Shown here: one piece after another, positions 53,139 to 61,148 of the stretch
Position numbering within the stretch: position 1 is the stretch's first letter
Layout of the letters: the number at the start of each line of letters is the position of its first letter
Source of the DNA: Gillisia lutea
GTDB taxonomy: Bacteria > Bacteroidota > Bacteroidia > Flavobacteriales > Flavobacteriaceae
Direction of reading: 5' to 3'
DNA length: 64,000 nucleotides
NCBI RefSeq assembly: GCF_021568705.1
Contig: NZ_JAKGTH010000008.1
Coordinates: 424,289-488,288 of the forward strand
Notes under the pieces: generated by a model
What the model saw: only the letters and a program-made list of their open reading frames with translations
Told to the model about the DNA's origin: nothing
The model's database searches: none
Program-made: the position numbers and the translations under genes

Positions 53139-53551
53139 TTACCATTTCATTTCCTTAAGCATTAAATATCTCTTCCTTCCAAAAGTAAGAAAATAGAGCA
53201 GGTATAGAAATACAGAAAATATGATGAATGTTAAAAGTGAGAGGGTTTTTATCTCGAAAAAATCAAGTATAAAAGGGAGTACGGCCAAAATAATAATCAA
53301 CGGAGATAACAACTTTCCACTAAACCCGCTCAACTCAATAAACTTCATTTCATTTTCTTCAATAATGATCTCCCGGAGTCCACTGCTACACCAGTCTATC
53401 TTCCTATGATTTTATGATTTCCGGGTTCTATTTCAAATTCCCTAGTCTCACCATTCTCTATGCTGCCAATCTTACTTCCATCCAAATGAAGTTCGATCTT
53501 ACACATTTTATTCATCCATTCGGATCTCTTCTTAATAACAAGTTTACTCAT
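53139..53551 (-). pseudogene. Frameshifted SEW/IDWC-type membrane protein gene
   Basis: From ATG 53551 the minus strand codes for VIKKRSEWMNKMCKIELHLDG and continues to EIEPGNHKIIGR, then stops at 53396-53398. Directly behind, in the next frame, it continues IDWCSSGLREIIIEENEMKFIELSGF and then two membrane segments (LSPLIIILAVLPFILDFF and LLTFIIFSVFLYLLYFLTF) to the stop at 53139. The family I recall has a continuous GKHKLxAKIDWCGS region, so one A is missing from a short A run near 53400-53402. Without the frameshift the protein would be about 137 aa. It may be a pseudogene, a sequencing error or a phase-variable gene. Confidence 0.72.
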
Positions 53552-53598
53552 GTAGCATACATATTAGGTACCTGTTTCTAAATATTGAAGCTTAGAAT

Positions 53599-54099
53599 TT
53601 ATTCAGCAGTAAATAGCAACACCTTTTTATAGTCTCCTTTTTCTCCGGAAGCAAATAGCATTCTATTTTTTTCTAACTCCACTAACTGTAGAGTAAATGA
53701 TCTACTTACCACCAAATCTTCTGTTATTTCTCCTCGTATCATGGTAAAAAAAACATTCCCTGTTTCTTCATAGAAACTATAGGTGGCTTCTGCAATTTCC
53801 GACTCACCATAATAACAATTTTCATCGCCCACTTTAACCTCTACAATTTCATTATCAACATTAAAAATATATTGGTCATCTACAAAACAATCATTATTCT
53901 CATCTAAGTACTCGTAATTATAATTTTCATAAAATGCTTCCAGTTTCCATGTCTTAGAAGTTTCGCCGTGTATTAAAAGAAGATCTTCGCTCGTGTAGGT
54001 ATTAGAGAAAATAGAATCATCATCTTTAGAGCATCCAACAATTATAATAAGTAAAAAAGTAAAAAGTAGGGATAATTTTAATTTGATTGATGAATTCAT
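53599..54099 (-). CDS. Lipocalin-like lipoprotein
   Basis: The 166-aa protein has a lipoprotein signal with lipobox IVGC (Cys23), followed by a Lys-Asp-rich start and a beta-rich body with HGETSKTWKLEAFYEN, a feature of lipocalin-like domains in Bacteroidota. The YEYLDENNDCFVDDQYIFN stretch contains acidic residues and Cys. Function not known. It is a lone gene. Confidence 0.75.
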   Translation of the reverse strand: MNSSIKLKLSLLFTFLLIIIVGCSKDDDSIFSNTYTSEDLLLIHGETSKTWKLEAFYENYNYEYLDENNDCFVDDQYIFNVDNEIVEVKVGDENCYYGESEIAEATYSFYEETGNVFFTMIRGEITEDLVVSRSFTLQLVELEKNRMLFASGEKGDYKKVLLFTAE

Positions 54100-54328
54100 A
54101 TATCGATATTAAATTAATAAAGATCGAAAATACTGAAAAATTAACTAGTTCCACTTAACTAAAATCAATATTAAAAGCACATTGAGAATCTTAACCTATC
54201 TTTGGGCTATTCCTCTTGTAATGGTATCTATCGACAATTATCACCTCCTACCTCGTCCTGAAAATGAAAGAAGTAAAATGATTCTAAATAATTTGAAGAA
54301 CTTAAAAAATCTATTACCTTCGCTCAAC

Positions 54329-54349
54329 TATTTAGAATAAGACTAAATA
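54329..54349 (+). promoter_or_regulatory. Fur-box-like palindrome ahead of the PepSY gene
   Basis: TATTTAG and CTAAATA are perfect inverted arms separated by 7 nt, and a related half-site ATTCTAAAT occurs at about 54277. The arms are typical in size and composition for a Fur box, and the downstream PepSY gene is of an iron-regulated class. It lies 25 nt before the ATG. Confidence 0.45.
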
Positions 54350-54374
54350 AAAAATTTACTTTCAATTTATATTT

Positions 54375-55562
54375 ATGGGTCAAAGCAAACCGAGAAAGAA
54401 CCTAAGAAAATTAATTAGAAAAATCCATCTTTATCTGGGCTTAGCCACAGGCTTAGTGGTTTTAATTGTTTCTTTAACCGGATGTCTATGGGTATTTCAG
54501 GAAGAGATCACTTCTCTAACCTCTACGATTCCTGAGGTGAGTCCGCAAAATGCTAGTCCGTTAGATCCTTTAGAAGCAAAAGAGATCGCACAGGCAGAAT
54601 ATCCTGGCAAACACGTTCACGGTACTTTATATAAAGGAGGAGACAGCCCTATTGAAGTAATTTTTTATCAGGAAGAACCCTTATTCTATAGCTCGGTATT
54701 CATTGAGCCATGGACGGGTCAACTTCTACATACTCAAAACCATTTAAAAGGATTTTTCCCTTTTGTATTAGATGGACACATGCACCTGTGGCTGCCCGAT
54801 GAAATTGGGAGCCAGATCGTGGCCTGGAGTACCTTTATCTTTTTCTTAATGCTGGTTTCGGGAATTATTTTGTGGTGGCCCAAGAATAAAAAAGTACGAA
54901 AGCAGCGTACTTGGTTCCAATGGAAAACCTCCACCAAATGGAAAAGAAAGAATTACGACTTGCACCAGATTATCGGTTTTTACGCAAGTTTTATTGCTGT
55001 AATCTTCATTTTCACCGGACTGATAATGACCTTTGATTCCTTTGCCAACTTCTTTTATAAAGGAATTGGTGGGGAAAAAGATGTTACTTTCATGGTGCCT
55101 GAAAATTTAACCGGACCAATGACAGCTGAAGCCGGTAACGAACCCATCAGGAAGTTACTGCCAATGCTTCAGGAAAAGTTTCCGAATGCTAAAGACTACG
55201 AGATCCATTATCCCTATGATGAAAATTATAGCATTTATGTAGAGGTGAGCAATAGTGATGGCATTTACTATGACTCTGATTACCGATTCTACGACCAAAA
55301 TGATCTTAGCGAGATACCAAGCAAAAGTATTTATAGCGTTTATGAAGAAGCGGGAGTAGCCGAGACCATCCTACGTATGAATTACGATACACATGTGGGA
55401 GCCATTGCCGGCATTCCCGGAAAGATCCTGGCGTTCCTAATTAGTTTACTTTGCGCTTCTCTGCCTGTCACCGGTTTCTTATTATGGTATGGAAGAGAAT
55501 TTAAAGCTAAGAAAACTCTTAACGCCAAGCAGAAAGAGGTAACTGTAACTGAACTGAAATAG
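54375..55562 (+). CDS. PepSY-associated TM helix membrane protein
   Basis: The 395-aa protein has the four-helix PepSY_TM layout: RKLIRKIHLYLGLATGLVVLIVSLTG (first helix with His), a periplasmic PepSY-like loop, then LDGHMHLWLPDEIGSQIVAWSTF, YDLHQIIGFYASFIAVIFIFTG and MNYDTHVGAIAGIPGKILAF with more His in helices. Members such as PiuB/FoxB-type proteins are linked to ferric siderophore reduction with heme. The Fur-like box upstream supports iron control. The downstream region carries no gene until 55689. Confidence 0.92.
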   Translation: MGQSKPRKNLRKLIRKIHLYLGLATGLVVLIVSLTGCLWVFQEEITSLTSTIPEVSPQNASPLDPLEAKEIAQAEYPGKHVHGTLYKGGDSPIEVIFYQEEPLFYSSVFIEPWTGQLLHTQNHLKGFFPFVLDGHMHLWLPDEIGSQIVAWSTFIFFLMLVSGIILWWPKNKKVRKQRTWFQWKTSTKWKRKNYDLHQIIGFYASFIAVIFIFTGLIMTFDSFANFFYKGIGGEKDVTFMVPENLTGPMTAEAGNEPIRKLLPMLQEKFPNAKDYEIHYPYDENYSIYVEVSNSDGIYYDSDYRFYDQNDLSEIPSKSIYSVYEEAGVAETILRMNYDTHVGAIAGIPGKILAFLISLLCASLPVTGFLLWYGREFKAKKTLNAKQKEVTVTELK

Positions 55563-55688
55563 AACGTTGCTCAATCTTAAGTAGTTAATCTCCGAGTATT
55601 CGTTATAAGGCTTTAAGTCCTAATAAATAACTTATGTAATTCAGAGATATCACAATGGTTTCAACTCTTAAAAAAACTTTTTAATTTC

Positions 55689-56273
55689 CTAGTGGGTATT
55701 ATGAATAATTTTAAGGATCTTATCATTTGGTATTAGATCTAGGGTCAAATTAATTCGGTCGAAATCTCCATTATTAAGAACCTGATGTGGCTCTGATAGA
55801 CGCAAATACCAACATTCCCCAACTTTCATTGGCACCAATGTGCCATTCAAGAAAAATTCAACACCTTCATTATTATCAATTGGAATGGTTAATCTTATCA
55901 TAGATTTTTCCTCTTCTAAAGATAAAGTAGGATCGGTATGTTCTTTTACAACAGAGTTTGGTGCTAGGAACAGTAATCGAACCAAATTAACAGTGGTGTA
56001 CTCGTCGAATTGATTCACTATTTTTTTTAAATATGGTGATTTCTCCAGGTTCGGCGCATCCATCCATTGCGTCCAGGAACCGTCTGCATAATCATTAGCC
56101 GGAGGAGGAAATGGTAAGCTTGAATCCACTAAATGAGCAGGAGCACGTAATGAGATAACTTTATAATATTCGTAATGTTCTTCTTTAAGAGCAAGTGCTT
56201 CTTCCCGCATTTTTTCTGCATCAAACTTGAAAGGTAGTTGGATTCTGTCTTTAAATCGTCTATCTGTTTCCAT
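55689..56273 (-). CDS. Aspartyl/asparaginyl beta-hydroxylase-like oxygenase
   Basis: The 194-aa protein resembles the Asp/Arg/Asn hydroxylase family: LLFLAPNSVVKEHTDPTLSLEE holds the first metal motif (His112-x-Asp114), SEPHQVLNNGDFDRINLTLDL holds the second His163 and the 2-oxoglutarate-binding Arg173, and PSWTQW-like residues occur earlier. It would use Fe(II) and 2-oxoglutarate to hydroxylate Asp or Asn in a peptide. It is last in a minus-strand run with a PRMT-like methyltransferase (28 nt upstream) and a cupin-like protein, suggesting peptide or protein modification. Confidence 0.83.
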   Translation of the reverse strand: METDRRFKDRIQLPFKFDAEKMREEALALKEEHYEYYKVISLRAPAHLVDSSLPFPPPANDYADGSWTQWMDAPNLEKSPYLKKIVNQFDEYTTVNLVRLLFLAPNSVVKEHTDPTLSLEEEKSMIRLTIPIDNNEGVEFFLNGTLVPMKVGECWYLRLSEPHQVLNNGDFDRINLTLDLIPNDKILKIIHNTH

Positions 56274-56300
56274 TTTATAATAGTCTTATTAATTTCAGTT

Positions 56301-57338
56301 TTATGACGTTGGAATCTGTATTCCTGTGATGTTAGGTGAAGCTATTTTAAATTTAAGCTGTGGTTCATCACCTATGGTATACTGTGTTTCTACCATTACT
56401 GATTCTTCTTGATTTTTAGAAATATCCAAAATGGTTATGGGAGTGGTCAAACCACTTTCATTTATACCAATTTTTTCTTCCTTATACACTTGTATCTTAG
56501 TAATAAAAACAACATCATTGAATGCCTTTATCCTTTCTTTCTCGAGTATTGTTTGAATTTTAGGAAATTTTAAAACCTCTGTTGTTTGTTCATCGATATG
56601 TTTTGATAAATCCAGAGTTTCTTTACTAACTTCAAAGACTTTATTCTCTATCTGGTAATGTTTAGTTTGGAGCTGTTCACTTGGAATTCCTGCCCTTCTC
56701 AGTCCAATAAATATTTCTATTTTCTCAGGTATAAATATCGTATTGGGCTTTACTTGACTCATCAAATTATAAAATATAGGAACTTGTTGCTCTTTGGCTA
56801 GGGCATTTTGCATAGTTTCACTTATAATAATATCTGGGGAGTCATGCTCAATTTGATATTTTGTAGCATCCTCGTTTAATAACTTAATATTATACCCTTC
56901 TAAGCCGAATTTTGAAATTACATTATTCAATATTTTAAAGCTTAATGGATTAATTTCCAATAATGTATATTTTATTTCCTGCTTTGTATACCTGAAAATG
57001 AAAGGTAAAATGAGAGTTGCAAAAGGACCTGTACCAGCATATAAAATATGGAGAGGCGTGTTTTCATTAATTTTTTCTGTAATGGCTTGGTTTATTCCTC
57101 TAATAAATTGTCGAGTTCTAATAATATCATCAATACACGCAGCTGCCCAAAAAGTGCCCAGTGCCTTGCCATTCTCAAGTTGAATATCAAGCCGTCCCTC
57201 TTCATTATTAATCTCTCGATCGCATATTTCCTTCAGAATATTTTTTAATTCTAAGGACATCGTATTAAGTTTTTCATAATCGATCTCATCACAAAAATAT
57301 TGAGATGTAATACGATTTATTTCCTCTTTAATTTTCAT
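56301..57338 (-). CDS. PRMT-like class I SAM-dependent methyltransferase
   Basis: The 345-aa protein has a class I methyltransferase fold: motif I ILYAGTGPFATL (98-109), acidic residue Glu128 in LLEINPLS, motif at LLNEDATKY (Asp157), and ISETMQNALAKEQQ at 172-185. The latter has the two Glu (174 and 183) spaced like the double-E loop SExMxxxLxxE of protein arginine methyltransferases. A beta-rich C-terminal part follows. It may methylate Arg or another residue of a partner protein or peptide. Position between two oxygenase-type genes suggests the same substrate. No such bacterial system is familiar to me. Confidence 0.68.
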   Translation of the reverse strand: MKIKEEINRITSQYFCDEIDYEKLNTMSLELKNILKEICDREINNEEGRLDIQLENGKALGTFWAAACIDDIIRTRQFIRGINQAITEKINENTPLHILYAGTGPFATLILPFIFRYTKQEIKYTLLEINPLSFKILNNVISKFGLEGYNIKLLNEDATKYQIEHDSPDIIISETMQNALAKEQQVPIFYNLMSQVKPNTIFIPEKIEIFIGLRRAGIPSEQLQTKHYQIENKVFEVSKETLDLSKHIDEQTTEVLKFPKIQTILEKERIKAFNDVVFITKIQVYKEEKIGINESGLTTPITILDISKNQEESVMVETQYTIGDEPQLKFKIASPNITGIQIPTS

Positions 57339-57393
57339 CAGTATTATATATAATTAGAGCTTATTATCCAGATTTTGATTAATATCAACAGCC

Positions 57394-58428
57394 TTATGTA
57401 GTAAGGCTAAGGTTTACATTATCATTTAAAGTAATTGCTTCGGGTATCAATAGCTCCTGTATGAAACTAAATACATCTATTAAATCCCATAAGGGCATCA
57501 TTAGTTCCTTAATACTGTCAAATGTCACATATTCCCCATTATTTATAGTATTGACGATATTTGGTAACATGGGGTGATTTTTTACCATTACACGATTTCC
57601 TCTAGTAAAGATCAGGGCTTTATAACAATCTTGTAAATCCATTAAAATTGGAAATATTTCTTTGCCTTTAATTGAAAAAGATTCTGAGGAAGGAAGTATG
57701 GTCCTATTTCTATTAGATTTTTCTCGAATACCACCATTACTTTTTAAACAAAGTATTTTTCTGGCTAAAGTAATTTCCATTTTCTTTTTGATAGACTGCA
57801 TATCGATCCTTTCAAATAATACAGATTGAGGCGCATCTAATTTTAAAGGTTTTTCGTAAGAGCTATGAATTGACAGTTTTTCTTCTGCAGTTTCTTTTAT
57901 AAGCTCATTTTCGAATCGATCTTGGGGAGGGTTTATGTAGTCGAGTACAATACTCAATGAAAATTTTGGAGTGTTGCCAATATGATAAACATAGTGCGGT
58001 ATAAAACCATAGATACCCATAAAAAAAAGAAAGGACTGACCATTAAGCGGCATCCCGGCAGTCTCTAACAAAGGACGAACAATAGTTCCTACTTTTTCGG
58101 CAAAAGAATTACTATACTGCTCCAAACCTATAAGGATCATACCAAACTTTTTATCCCCAAATATTTGCTGAGACCAGGCTTCAAGAGACACTTCTTCCTG
58201 TGGAGGATTGGCAGCCATTTTTTCAATGAAATCATTTCGCAGCTCATTATCAATATAAGTTTTTAGACCAACCTGTAAATCCTCTTTAGTCAAAAAGACC
58301 TTTAAAACATCAATGGGTAATAATTTGATCTCGGAAATATCATTACCGGAAATTAATTTCTCTGCTTGCGCTGGTTTGCTAAATTTATTAGAAGTATCAA
58401 AGAAATTTTTCCACGGGTTTGAATTCAT
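57394..58428 (-). CDS. Cupin-like protein with C-terminal winged-helix-like region
   Basis: The 344-aa protein is not confidently named. A middle block SFLFFMGIYGFIPHYVYHIGNTPKFSL (132-158) aligns by eye with JmjC/cupin-like G-F-TPFGIHxD motifs, but the metal site reads H-I-G, so the Asp is missing. The C-terminal part (230-340, CLKSNGGIREKSNRNRTILP and ALIFTRGNRVMVKNHPMLPNIV) resembles winged-helix ends of such proteins. Asp/Arg hydroxylases and methyltransferases are its neighbours downstream, 55 nt apart. It may be an inactive or regulatory cupin, or bind the substrate peptide. Confidence 0.5.
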   Translation of the reverse strand: MNSNPWKNFFDTSNKFSKPAQAEKLISGNDISEIKLLPIDVLKVFLTKEDLQVGLKTYIDNELRNDFIEKMAANPPQEEVSLEAWSQQIFGDKKFGMILIGLEQYSNSFAEKVGTIVRPLLETAGMPLNGQSFLFFMGIYGFIPHYVYHIGNTPKFSLSIVLDYINPPQDRFENELIKETAEEKLSIHSSYEKPLKLDAPQSVLFERIDMQSIKKKMEITLARKILCLKSNGGIREKSNRNRTILPSSESFSIKGKEIFPILMDLQDCYKALIFTRGNRVMVKNHPMLPNIVNTINNGEYVTFDSIKELMMPLWDLIDVFSFIQELLIPEAITLNDNVNLSLTT

Positions 58429-58605
58429 GTAGGCAATTTAATCGTTAGTTATTGCTATTAAATATAACTTTTCATTATTTAAATATACTTGAATTAAAAT
58501 TCTAAATAAATTGATTGTGACGGAAGTAAATTTTCATTCAATCTTCAACAATATAAGTTAAATCATATGTGTATGGATAGTTTTATATAGTCCAATTTCT
58601 TAAAA

Positions 58606-58650
58606 CTAATTATCCCACATCATACAGGCATAGCTTTCTACCCAACACAT
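58606..58650 (-). CDS. Candidate 14-aa peptide ORF directly after the AlkB stop
   Basis: The ATG follows the AlkB TAA without a gap. The product is MCWVESYACMMWDN, with Cys at 2 and 9, two Trp and a C-terminal Asp-Asn. The surrounding oxygenases and methyltransferase would suit a modified peptide, and Asp/Asn is what the AspH-like enzyme could use. Such short ORFs arise by chance often, so this is speculative. Confidence 0.2.
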   Translation of the reverse strand: MCWVESYACMMWDN

Positions 58651-59238
58651 TTACTGAAAATTTGGTTCTCTAAAAGTAATATTTATTCGTCCATTTTTGT
58701 ACTTGGGATTTTTAGGTAGGCTATGGGTATATTTTGTTTGACAATGATCTCCCATTACAAGTAAGCTACCGTGAGCCAGATCTAGATTGTAAACATCTTT
58801 ATTCGTTTTATTATAAAAGCTAAATTCACGAACCTCTCCCAAACGAATTGAAGGTAAAATTGTATTACTTCCAAAAGTTTCTTGGTCACTATGATGTGGA
58901 GCAAAATAATTACCATAAGGATAGTAAAGACACATTGCTAACTCAAATTCTTTATTTAAATTAGTTTCAACTTTTTTCTTCAGCTTAAGCAAAGCTCCTT
59001 TATATACATAGCACTTTCCGTGAACTTCTTCCGGGTGAGTGTTCATTTTTATAAGTTTTTCTGTTGCAAATAAAATTTTAAAACTATCCGTTTCTATTAA
59101 TTTATCACCAGCCTGAATAATTAATCGAGCCTTGTCCAATTTATAGGTGTTAATTAAGGTAGCATAAAGTTCGTTTGCCTCTTCCTCGCTCAAAAAATTA
59201 TTGATATAATCAGCTTTACAATTTATTGGTAGTGTCAT
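58651..59238 (-). CDS. AlkB-like 2-oxoglutarate/Fe(II) dioxygenase
   Basis: The 195-aa protein has the AlkB fold: ADYINNFLSEEEANELYATL at the start, the metal motif PHHSDQETFG (His116-x-Asp118), AHGSLLVMGDHCQTKYTHSLP with the distal His172, and NGRINITFREP with the RxNxTxR residues that bind 2-oxoglutarate. AlkB repairs N-alkylated bases; other members act on RNA or protein. It starts the minus-strand group of possible modification genes, but 222 nt separate it from the cupin-like gene, so co-transcription is uncertain. Confidence 0.88.
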   Translation of the reverse strand: MTLPINCKADYINNFLSEEEANELYATLINTYKLDKARLIIQAGDKLIETDSFKILFATEKLIKMNTHPEEVHGKCYVYKGALLKLKKKVETNLNKEFELAMCLYYPYGNYFAPHHSDQETFGSNTILPSIRLGEVREFSFYNKTNKDVYNLDLAHGSLLVMGDHCQTKYTHSLPKNPKYKNGRINITFREPNFQ

Positions 59239-59454
59239 AAAAACTATCGCGTCGAATAATATCTAATTTTATATCCTCAATCTAACATTATAAATGTGAA
59301 ACAAATTATCATTCAGAAATTTTATACCATGAAATTAATATTAATAATACCAATAAAATTTAATTTATCCCTTCTGTTATTAAGTTATTACTGCATAACC
59401 TATGCTTATTAAAGAATATGAGAACCGATCTAGTATTAATAACTTCTTTTTTCT

Positions 59455-60072
59455 TTACAAGTTAAATAATACTCCCACATTCAAACTGCTTCTTCCGTTT
59501 CTAATTGCATCCCCGGAGTTTTCTTCAAATATCTCTGTTAAGCCCGATTGCCCGTCATATTCAACATACAGTTTTATATTATCGTCTATGCGAAATTTAT
59601 ATCCCGCACCTAAAGCCAAACCAAAATCGGTGCTTTTAAAACCATCTTTTAGATCTATACCAAGCTCTGAATCTTCAGCACTCACTAAAAATCCTACGTA
59701 TGGCCCAAAATTTAGATACCAATTTCTCTTAGAACCAAAATGCCAATTAGCCATAATTGGTAGCGTAACGTAGCTTAATTTAAAATCGGTTATGAAAGTA
59801 TAAAACTCTTCATCATTAATAAAACCATCAGACCAGCCTTTACCATCATACATCAGTTTCGCTTTTATACCCCACCGGTCAGAAAAATAATATTCTCCCG
59901 AAGCTCCTGCATTAAAGGAAACTCTGGAAGAAGTGTTTTGCCCATCCATAGTAGAAACATTTGCAACGTTTACTCCCCCTCCGGCACCAAGCTCGACATC
60001 TCCGCGGTTCTGGGCATTGGCACTTAATATTCCAAAAACTGTAAGGGTTGCAATAAATAATAATGATTTCAT
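59455..60072 (-). CDS. Outer membrane beta-barrel protein
   Basis: The 205-aa protein has a signal peptide (1-20, LSANAQ) and an OMP_b-brl_2-type beta-barrel with alternating strands (NRGDVELGAGGGVNVANVS, WGIKAKLMYDGKGW, YVTLPIMANWHFG, FGLALGAGYKFRI), ending in a hydrophobic strand with terminal Phe-Asn-Leu. Small eight-stranded barrel proteins of this sort are common and of unknown role. The 216-nt gap to the AlkB gene contains no supported gene. It is a single gene. Confidence 0.88.
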   Translation of the reverse strand: MKSLLFIATLTVFGILSANAQNRGDVELGAGGGVNVANVSTMDGQNTSSRVSFNAGASGEYYFSDRWGIKAKLMYDGKGWSDGFINDEEFYTFITDFKLSYVTLPIMANWHFGSKRNWYLNFGPYVGFLVSAEDSELGIDLKDGFKSTDFGLALGAGYKFRIDDNIKLYVEYDGQSGLTEIFEENSGDAIRNGRSSLNVGVLFNL

Positions 60073-60261
60073 AAATGTAATTTTAATTGATTTTAAGTTT
60101 TAATTATAGGTTAAAGTATGCCCTTGTTCATTCAAATAACAGGGCGGTAAAAATTTGTATACCATTAACTTTCAGGCTGATCTGTTTATTTAATATAGCT
60201 GCTACTCTATACACCCAGGTGTTTATCCTGATAGTAGCTACTATATTTTAATGATTTGATA

Positions 60262-61002
60262 TTATTTTATTTCAACAGCTTCATATTCGGAAATTCCAGT
60301 CTCGTTCTCAATTAGATATAATTCTGGTTTCCCAACTGCGATGCCAATATTTATCCCGCATCTTATAAAGTATTCCTGGCCTTTCCCAACATTAAGTATT
60401 ACCGATGATTTCGATTCGGTTTTGGCCCAGAATTCGTGTTCTCCAAAATCTGTGATCTTATACTCGAATTTTTCTCCATTTCTGGCTCTCCCAATAACGG
60501 TATCATCATCCATTCTAATTTTATACCCAATAAGTGAACCTGCAAAATTCTTAGGACGATAAAAATAAACCACCGCATAATCTGCATTAGATGGTAGTCT
60601 GGATTTGTTTTCAAGTTTATTGTTCTCTGAGAGTTTGGTCAATACTTCAGTATTCACATTTTTATATAATTTTGCTTTTATTCTATAACAAGTACTTCCA
60701 AAATTAGGCTTTTTAACTTCTGTTAAGTGTACGAGGTTCGCTCCAGATTTTCTTGCAGCAATTTTTGCTTCATCAATAACTTTAGTATACCCACAATCGG
60801 TAGAAAATCCGGAATCTCCAATTTTCAGATCACCCACAAATTGTGAACTTTCGGGAACTTTCTCGTTGGTGTCTAGCACCAAAATTTCCTCCTTAGATTC
60901 TAATGCTGAAAAACTTGTGTTTGCCAGATTGCTTCTAATTTTTGGGGAGCATCCTACTGCTATAATTGCTAAGAGCATTAAACTTAATTTCTTTATATCC
61001 AT
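60262..61002 (-). CDS. DUF2846-like lipoprotein
   Basis: The 246-aa protein has a lipoprotein signal with lipobox IAVGC (Cys18), an N-terminal part with KEEILVLDTNEKVPESSQFV and DSGFSTDCGYTKVIDEAKIAARKSGANLVHL, and a C-terminal DUF2846-like domain (160-246, ADYAVVYFYRPKNFAGSLIGYKIRMDD, FEYKITDFGEHEFWAKTESKS). Function unknown; an envelope protein. Its ATG lies just 13 nt from the end of the attC-like element next to the HD-HSP90 gene. An imperfect hairpin follows at 60194-60245. Confidence 0.8.
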   Translation of the reverse strand: MDIKKLSLMLLAIIAVGCSPKIRSNLANTSFSALESKEEILVLDTNEKVPESSQFVGDLKIGDSGFSTDCGYTKVIDEAKIAARKSGANLVHLTEVKKPNFGSTCYRIKAKLYKNVNTEVLTKLSENNKLENKSRLPSNADYAVVYFYRPKNFAGSLIGYKIRMDDDTVIGRARNGEKFEYKITDFGEHEFWAKTESKSSVILNVGKGQEYFIRCGINIGIAVGKPELYLIENETGISEYEAVEIK

Positions 61003-61014
61003 TTTCTTGATTTT

Positions 61015-61148
61015 TACTAACGGTCTTGTTTATTGAAAGTAGCGTGGAGTAGAGACACCTTCTTGTCGGCTTAGTTGTTTTTTACTTGGTCTCTAAAATT
61101 TCACTTTTCACCGGACTGCCCGCTATTTGCTCGTAACCGATGTTAGGC
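61015..61148 (-). mobile_element. attC-like recombination site / cassette boundary after the HD-HSP90 gene
   Basis: On the minus strand the gene ends GCC TAA C, an exact match to the attC core RYYYAAC, with the stop codon in the box. About 125 nt later the region ends with GTTAG, a degenerate partner of GTTRRRY. Between them, interrupted complementary arms (TAAC/GTTA, GGT/ACC, TAGCG/CGCTA, AGAGAC/GTCTCT) fold into one long imperfect stem, the usual attC shape. The GC content is visibly higher than the flanking sequence. Similar elements are familiar between genes in flavobacterial genomes, as integron-cassette sites or cassette-like repeats. No integrase gene is in the window. Confidence 0.55.

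Noticed and set aside
59329..59412. 27-codon plus-strand ORF with a signal-peptide-like sequence
   Set aside because: No family, no promoter box and no neighbours; likely a chance ORF in AT-rich sequence.
59402..59773. 123-codon plus-strand ORF
   Set aside because: It is antisense to the outer membrane beta-barrel gene and has no recognisable domain.
60194..60245. Imperfect hairpin downstream of the DUF2846-like gene
   Set aside because: Two mismatches, long loop and no T tract; too weak to call a terminator, and it lacks the GCCTAAC box of an attC.
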